From contig JAEYYE010000058.1 of the NCBI GenBank assembly GCA_023430945.1, forward strand, positions 1 through 18,766: a stretch of 18,766 nt of DNA. The letters run 5' to 3'. Positions 16,087 through 18,766 of this stretch are shown here, one piece after another (positions within the stretch are counted from its first letter, which is position 1; the number at the start of each line of letters is the position of its first letter). Under the pieces are notes generated by a model, which saw only the letters and a program-made list of their open reading frames with translations, was not told the DNA's origin and did no database searches. Both the position numbers and the translations under genes were made by a program. This DNA comes from Bacteroidota bacterium (GTDB lineage: Bacteria > Bacteroidota > Bacteroidia > Flavobacteriales_F > PHOS-HE28).

Positions 16087-16133
16087 CGAAGCTGACGATC
16101 ATCATGCCCGCAGCATGATGATCGTCAGCTTCG
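16087..16133 (+). terminator. Perfect 21-bp hairpin between ccoP and ccoG (terminator or operator)
   Basis: Arms 16087-16107 and 16113-16133 are exact reverse complements around a 5-base loop CCGCA. Only a short T-run (16138-16141) follows, 4 bases after the stem, so it is an imperfect intrinsic terminator, but the stem is strong enough to stop or slow polymerase or to protect the ccoP 3' end. Each arm contains a TGAY-N4-RTCA box, so the same bases may serve as paired operators for ccoG. Confidence 0.65.
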
Positions 16134-16158
16134 AACCTTTTGGCATCGGGTAGTTTTG
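16116..16158 (+). promoter_or_regulatory. Candidate Fnr/Crp-type promoter of ccoG
   Basis: TGATGATCGTCA (16116-16127) is a TGAT-N4-GTCA box, followed by TAGTTTTG (16151-16158), an exact match to Bacteroidota TAnnTTTG. Box centre to last G is again 36.5 bp. A second inverted box, TGACGATCATCA (16093-16104), lies 23 bp further upstream, in the other arm of the hairpin. The predicted start near 16165 leaves about 36 bases of leader before the ATG at 16201. Confidence 0.55.
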
Positions 16159-16200
16159 TAAGCGTTCACCGGAACCGCGATCGCACACGTTCCACCTACA

Positions 16201-17628
16201 ATGCACGCCGCCACCACCAACGAATTCCGGATCGACGAAAGCTTTCGTGATTCGATCGCCACGGTGGATAAACGCGGGAAGCGCGTGTGGATCTATCCGA
16301 AGAAACCCGGTGGAAAATGGTTCAACCGGCGTGCGATCGTTGGATATCTTCTTCTCGTTCTACTTTTTGCTGGCCCTTTCATCCGCATCGGTGGCGAGCC
16401 GCTGCTATTGCTCGACATCATCGATCGGCGATTCGTGATCTTCGGGCAGACCTTCTGGCCGCAGGACATCCACATCTTCGTTCTCGCCTTCATAGCGGGC
16501 ATCATCTTCATCGCGCTCTTCACGGTCGCGTTCGGCCGGTTGTTCTGCGGCTGGCTTTGTCCGCAAACCGTGTTCATGGAGCTGGTGTACCGGCGGATCG
16601 AATATTGGATCGAAGGTGATTGGCGCCAGCAACAGGCATTGAACAAGGCGTCGTGGAATGCGCAGAAGATCGGCAAGAAGACCCTGAAGCATCTCGCATT
16701 CTTCTCCATCGCTTTCGTGATCGGAAACACTTTCCTTGCATACCTGGTCGGTAGTGAACGGCTGATCCAGATCATCACTTCGCCCCCCACCGAACATGTG
16801 GCCGGTTTCCTTGGAATGATCGGTTTTTCCGGAGCTTTTTACGGCGTATTCGCCTTCATGCGCGAACAGGTTTGCACCACGATCTGTCCGTATGGCCGTC
16901 TGCAGGGCGTACTGCTGGATCGGCACACTACGGTGATCGCGTACGATCGGGTTCGTGGTGAAGGCCGCGCGAAATTCCGCAAAGGCGAGGATCGGAAGGC
17001 AGCGGGCAAAGGCGATTGCATCGATTGTCGCGCTTGCGTGAACGTGTGCCCCACCGGGATCGATATCCGCAACGGAACTCAACTCGAATGCATCAACTGC
17101 ACGGCCTGCATCGATGCGTGCGATCACATGATGGGCGCGGTGGATCTGCCGAAAGGACTGATCCGCTTCGCGAGCGAGACGGAGATCGCCGAGAACAAGC
17201 CATGGAAATTCACCATGCGCATGAAGGCGTACAGCCTTCTGCTCATTGGTCTTCTTGTTGTGATCGCCGCATTGATCATCATGCGCAGCGATGTGGAGGC
17301 AACGGTGTTACGCACGCCTGGAATGCTTTACCAGACAAAGGAGGATGGCCGCATCAGCAACCTGTACAACTACAAGCTAGTGAACAAGACCAACAAGGAA
17401 TTGCCGGTCGAATTCCGCCTGATGGACGATGTGGGAGAGATCGAACTGGTTGGCCATGCGATCCATCTGGAACGCGCCGCGCTCGGCCAGGGATCGCTCT
17501 TCATCATCCTTGACCGCACTGCGATCAAAAATGTGAAGACAGAGCTCACGATCGGGATCTATTCAGGCGATGAACTGATCGAGAAAGTGAACACAACGTT
17601 CATGGGACCAATAGCGACCGCATCATGA
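16201..17628 (+). CDS. ccoG: CcoG (RdxA/FixG family) cbb3 assembly iron-sulfur protein
   Basis: A 475-residue membrane protein with two 4Fe-4S clusters; CcoG family members reduce Cu2+ to Cu+ for oxidase assembly. Membrane helices are at about 46-62, 91-112, 162-184, 203-220 and 342-361. CGWLCP (116-121) and CTTICP (225-230) are the conserved membrane-edge cysteines. Ferredoxin sites are C273/C276/C279/C283 (CIDCRACVNVCP) and C297/C300/C303/C307 (CINCTACIDACD). The C-terminal 100 residues form the FixG immunoglobulin-like domain facing the periplasm. ATG 16201 is the only reasonable start. It probably has its own promoter inside the 132-bp gap after ccoP. Its stop overlaps ccoH by 4 bp (ATGA). 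Confidence 0.95.
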   Translation: MHAATTNEFRIDESFRDSIATVDKRGKRVWIYPKKPGGKWFNRRAIVGYLLLVLLFAGPFIRIGGEPLLLLDIIDRRFVIFGQTFWPQDIHIFVLAFIAGIIFIALFTVAFGRLFCGWLCPQTVFMELVYRRIEYWIEGDWRQQQALNKASWNAQKIGKKTLKHLAFFSIAFVIGNTFLAYLVGSERLIQIITSPPTEHVAGFLGMIGFSGAFYGVFAFMREQVCTTICPYGRLQGVLLDRHTTVIAYDRVRGEGRAKFRKGEDRKAAGKGDCIDCRACVNVCPTGIDIRNGTQLECINCTACIDACDHMMGAVDLPKGLIRFASETEIAENKPWKFTMRMKAYSLLLIGLLVVIAALIIMRSDVEATVLRTPGMLYQTKEDGRISNLYNYKLVNKTNKELPVEFRLMDDVGEIELVGHAIHLERAALGQGSLFIILDRTAIKNVKTELTIGIYSGDELIEKVNTTFMGPIATAS

Positions 17629-18068
17629 AACTCTCCTGGGGACATGGCATTTTTCTGGTGATGACAGGCTTCGCCGTGATGATGGCCACATTCCTCTTCC
17701 GCGCCTACCATGCACAGGAAGAACTTGTGGCCGACGATTACTACGAACAGGAGATCCGTTACCAGCAGCAGATCGATAGGTTGGGCAACGTGGATAGGAT
17801 CGGGGGCGCTCCGCGGATCGCAACGGCCGGTGATCATTTGGTCGTGTCCTTCCCCGATGTTTTCGGCGAGGATCCGATCAGAGGTGAACTCTACCTACAG
17901 CGTCCTTCCGATGCACGTGCTGATGACCGGATAACTTTCGATCTGAAGAATGGCGAACCCCTTCAAATTCCGATCGCGGATCGGATGAAAGGCCTTTACA
18001 AAGTGCATTTGGAATGGTCCGCCGGTGACGAGAATTTCCTTGTGAACGACCGGATCTATCTTGAATGA
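17625..18068 (+). CDS. ccoH: CcoH/FixH cbb3 assembly protein
   Basis: A 147-residue protein with one N-terminal membrane anchor (about 8-25: GIFLVMTGFAVMMATFLF), followed by the FixH signature LVADDYYEQEIRYQQQIDR (34-52), where the YYE and second acidic pair are strongly conserved, and a periplasmic beta-rich domain ending YKVHLEWSAGDENFLVNDRIYLE. CcoH helps assemble and stabilise the cbb3 complex and contacts CcoN. It overlaps ccoG upstream and the TauE/SafE-like gene downstream by 4 bp each, so all three are probably translated from one mRNA. Confidence 0.92.
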   Translation: MKLSWGHGIFLVMTGFAVMMATFLFRAYHAQEELVADDYYEQEIRYQQQIDRLGNVDRIGGAPRIATAGDHLVVSFPDVFGEDPIRGELYLQRPSDARADDRITFDLKNGEPLQIPIADRMKGLYKVHLEWSAGDENFLVNDRIYLE

Positions 18069-18766
18069 ACGCGCTGTTGATCACGGCATTCGGCCTGGGC
18101 GTGCTGGGCAGTGCGCATTGTCTCGGCATGTGCGGCCCGCTCGCTCTTGCGATCCCGGCACGTCGCAACACGTTCCTGCAACGCTTCAAGAGCGCGCTCC
18201 TGTTGAATGGCGGCCGGGTGATCACCTACGCTGCGATCGGCGCGTTGTTCGGGCTCTTCGGTCGCGGGTTGCAACTCGCAGGACTGCAACAGGGCGTTTC
18301 GATCGCCATGGGAGCGCTGATCCTTCTTTCATTGTTGATGCCTTCGATCATGAAACTGGGCTGGCTTACGCGGCGAACAGGAACCTTCGTGATCCACGCA
18401 CAAAGCATGATGGCGCAACAGCTCAAGCGCACTTCCAACGCAGGCCTGTTCTTCACCGGCACATTGAACGGATTGCTGCCCTGCGGAATGGTCTATCTCG
18501 CAGTGGCCGGGGCGCTGGCGCAGGATGGTTGGTGGCAGGGCGCGCTCTTCATGCTTTTCTTCGGCCTGGGAACATGGCCGGCTTTGATCGGCCTGCGGAT
18601 CAGCGGCGGTTTCTTCGGCCCACGGTTCCGAACCAATCTGAAACGGATCGCACCATTCGCCTATGCAGCGATCGCAGTGCTCTTCATTCTGCGTGGGCTT
18701 GGGCTCGGTATTCCCTACGTCAGTCCCGATCTGCCGATCGTTCTTGGCATTGGGGAGGCTTGTCAT
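18065..18766 (+). CDS. TauE/SafE-like (PF13386-type) membrane protein of the cbb3 locus, 3' end at window edge
   Basis: The frame opens with ATG at 18065, overlapping the ccoH stop (ATGA), and is still open at the last base after 234 codons. The protein starts MNALLITAFGLGVLGSAHCLGMCGP, with the HCxGMCGP motif (18-25) of the DsbD-like/TauE-SafE-like family found with cbb3 genes, and has about six hydrophobic segments. A second conserved stretch, GTLNGLLPCGMVYLAVAGAL, repeats the half-motif with P-C-G, as in transporters with inverted halves. The last visible residues are GIGEACH; family members often end in CH, so the stop codon is probably the next triplet. The Cys and Met residues in membrane helices suggest copper transport, but the substrate is unproven and the name sulfite exporter is not informative. 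Confidence 0.85.
   Translation, partial: MNALLITAFGLGVLGSAHCLGMCGPLALAIPARRNTFLQRFKSALLLNGGRVITYAAIGALFGLFGRGLQLAGLQQGVSIAMGALILLSLLMPSIMKLGWLTRRTGTFVIHAQSMMAQQLKRTSNAGLFFTGTLNGLLPCGMVYLAVAGALAQDGWWQGALFMLFFGLGTWPALIGLRISGGFFGPRFRTNLKRIAPFAYAAIAVLFILRGLGLGIPYVSPDLPIVLGIGEACH

Overview
The window most likely comes from a GC-rich (roughly 55-60 % in core genes) member of the Bacteroidota, probably a flavobacterial lineage. The evidence is a fused CcoN-CcoO oxidase subunit, a CcoP with a long membrane N-terminus and one haem c, a DUF3347 lipoprotein with a Bacteroidota-style lipobox, promoter-like [T/G]AnnTTTG elements, weak or absent Shine-Dalgarno sequences, and intergenic repeats of a kind I recall from this phylum. 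Species cannot be told from the sequence.

Layout. (1) 1-1620, minus strand: the start of an unrecognised gene running off the left edge, and a long coiled-coil protein. (2) 1621-2031: no gene, but two palindromes and remnants of two dispersed repeat families. (3) 2032-8147, minus strand: a compact copper-detoxification operon, copA (Cu+ efflux ATPase), a DUF305 membrane protein, a His-rich HMA/DUF3347 lipoprotein, and a multicopper oxidase with a C-terminal extension resembling an outer-membrane barrel. (4) 8233-9621, plus strand: a DUF4340-like membrane-anchored protein and an AT-rich secreted protein with MORN-type repeats, probably a recent arrival. (5) 9647-18766: the cbb3 cytochrome oxidase locus. 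ccoI (copper ATPase for oxidase assembly) is on the minus strand, divergent from ccoS-ccoNO-ccoQ-ccoP and ccoG-ccoH-(TauE/SafE-like) on the plus strand. Most genes in the plus runs overlap by 4 bp.

How they fit together. The oxidase is a copper enzyme for low-oxygen respiration. CcoI and probably the terminal TauE/SafE-like protein help supply copper, and CcoG, CcoH and CcoS act in assembly. The adjacent operon handles copper excess: CopA exports Cu+ from the cytoplasm, the lipoprotein binds metal outside the inner membrane, and the multicopper oxidase probably oxidises Cu+. No copper sensor or oxygen regulator gene lies in the window.

Main observations. Three promoters of the cbb3 locus (ccoI, ccoS, ccoG) each carry an Fnr/Crp-like palindrome, TGA[T/C]-N4-[A/G]TCA, centred exactly 36.5 bp upstream of the last base of a [T/G]AnnTTTG element. 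The ccoG copy lies inside a perfect 21-bp inverted repeat that also looks like a terminator. Separately, GATC is strongly over-represented (47 sites hand-counted in 2.4 kb, about 9 expected), apparently through context-dependent codon choice: in ccoNO all four Gly codons before Ile-ATC are GGG, against 5 of 51 Gly codons elsewhere. I saw no tRNA, rRNA, CRISPR, transposase or phage gene.
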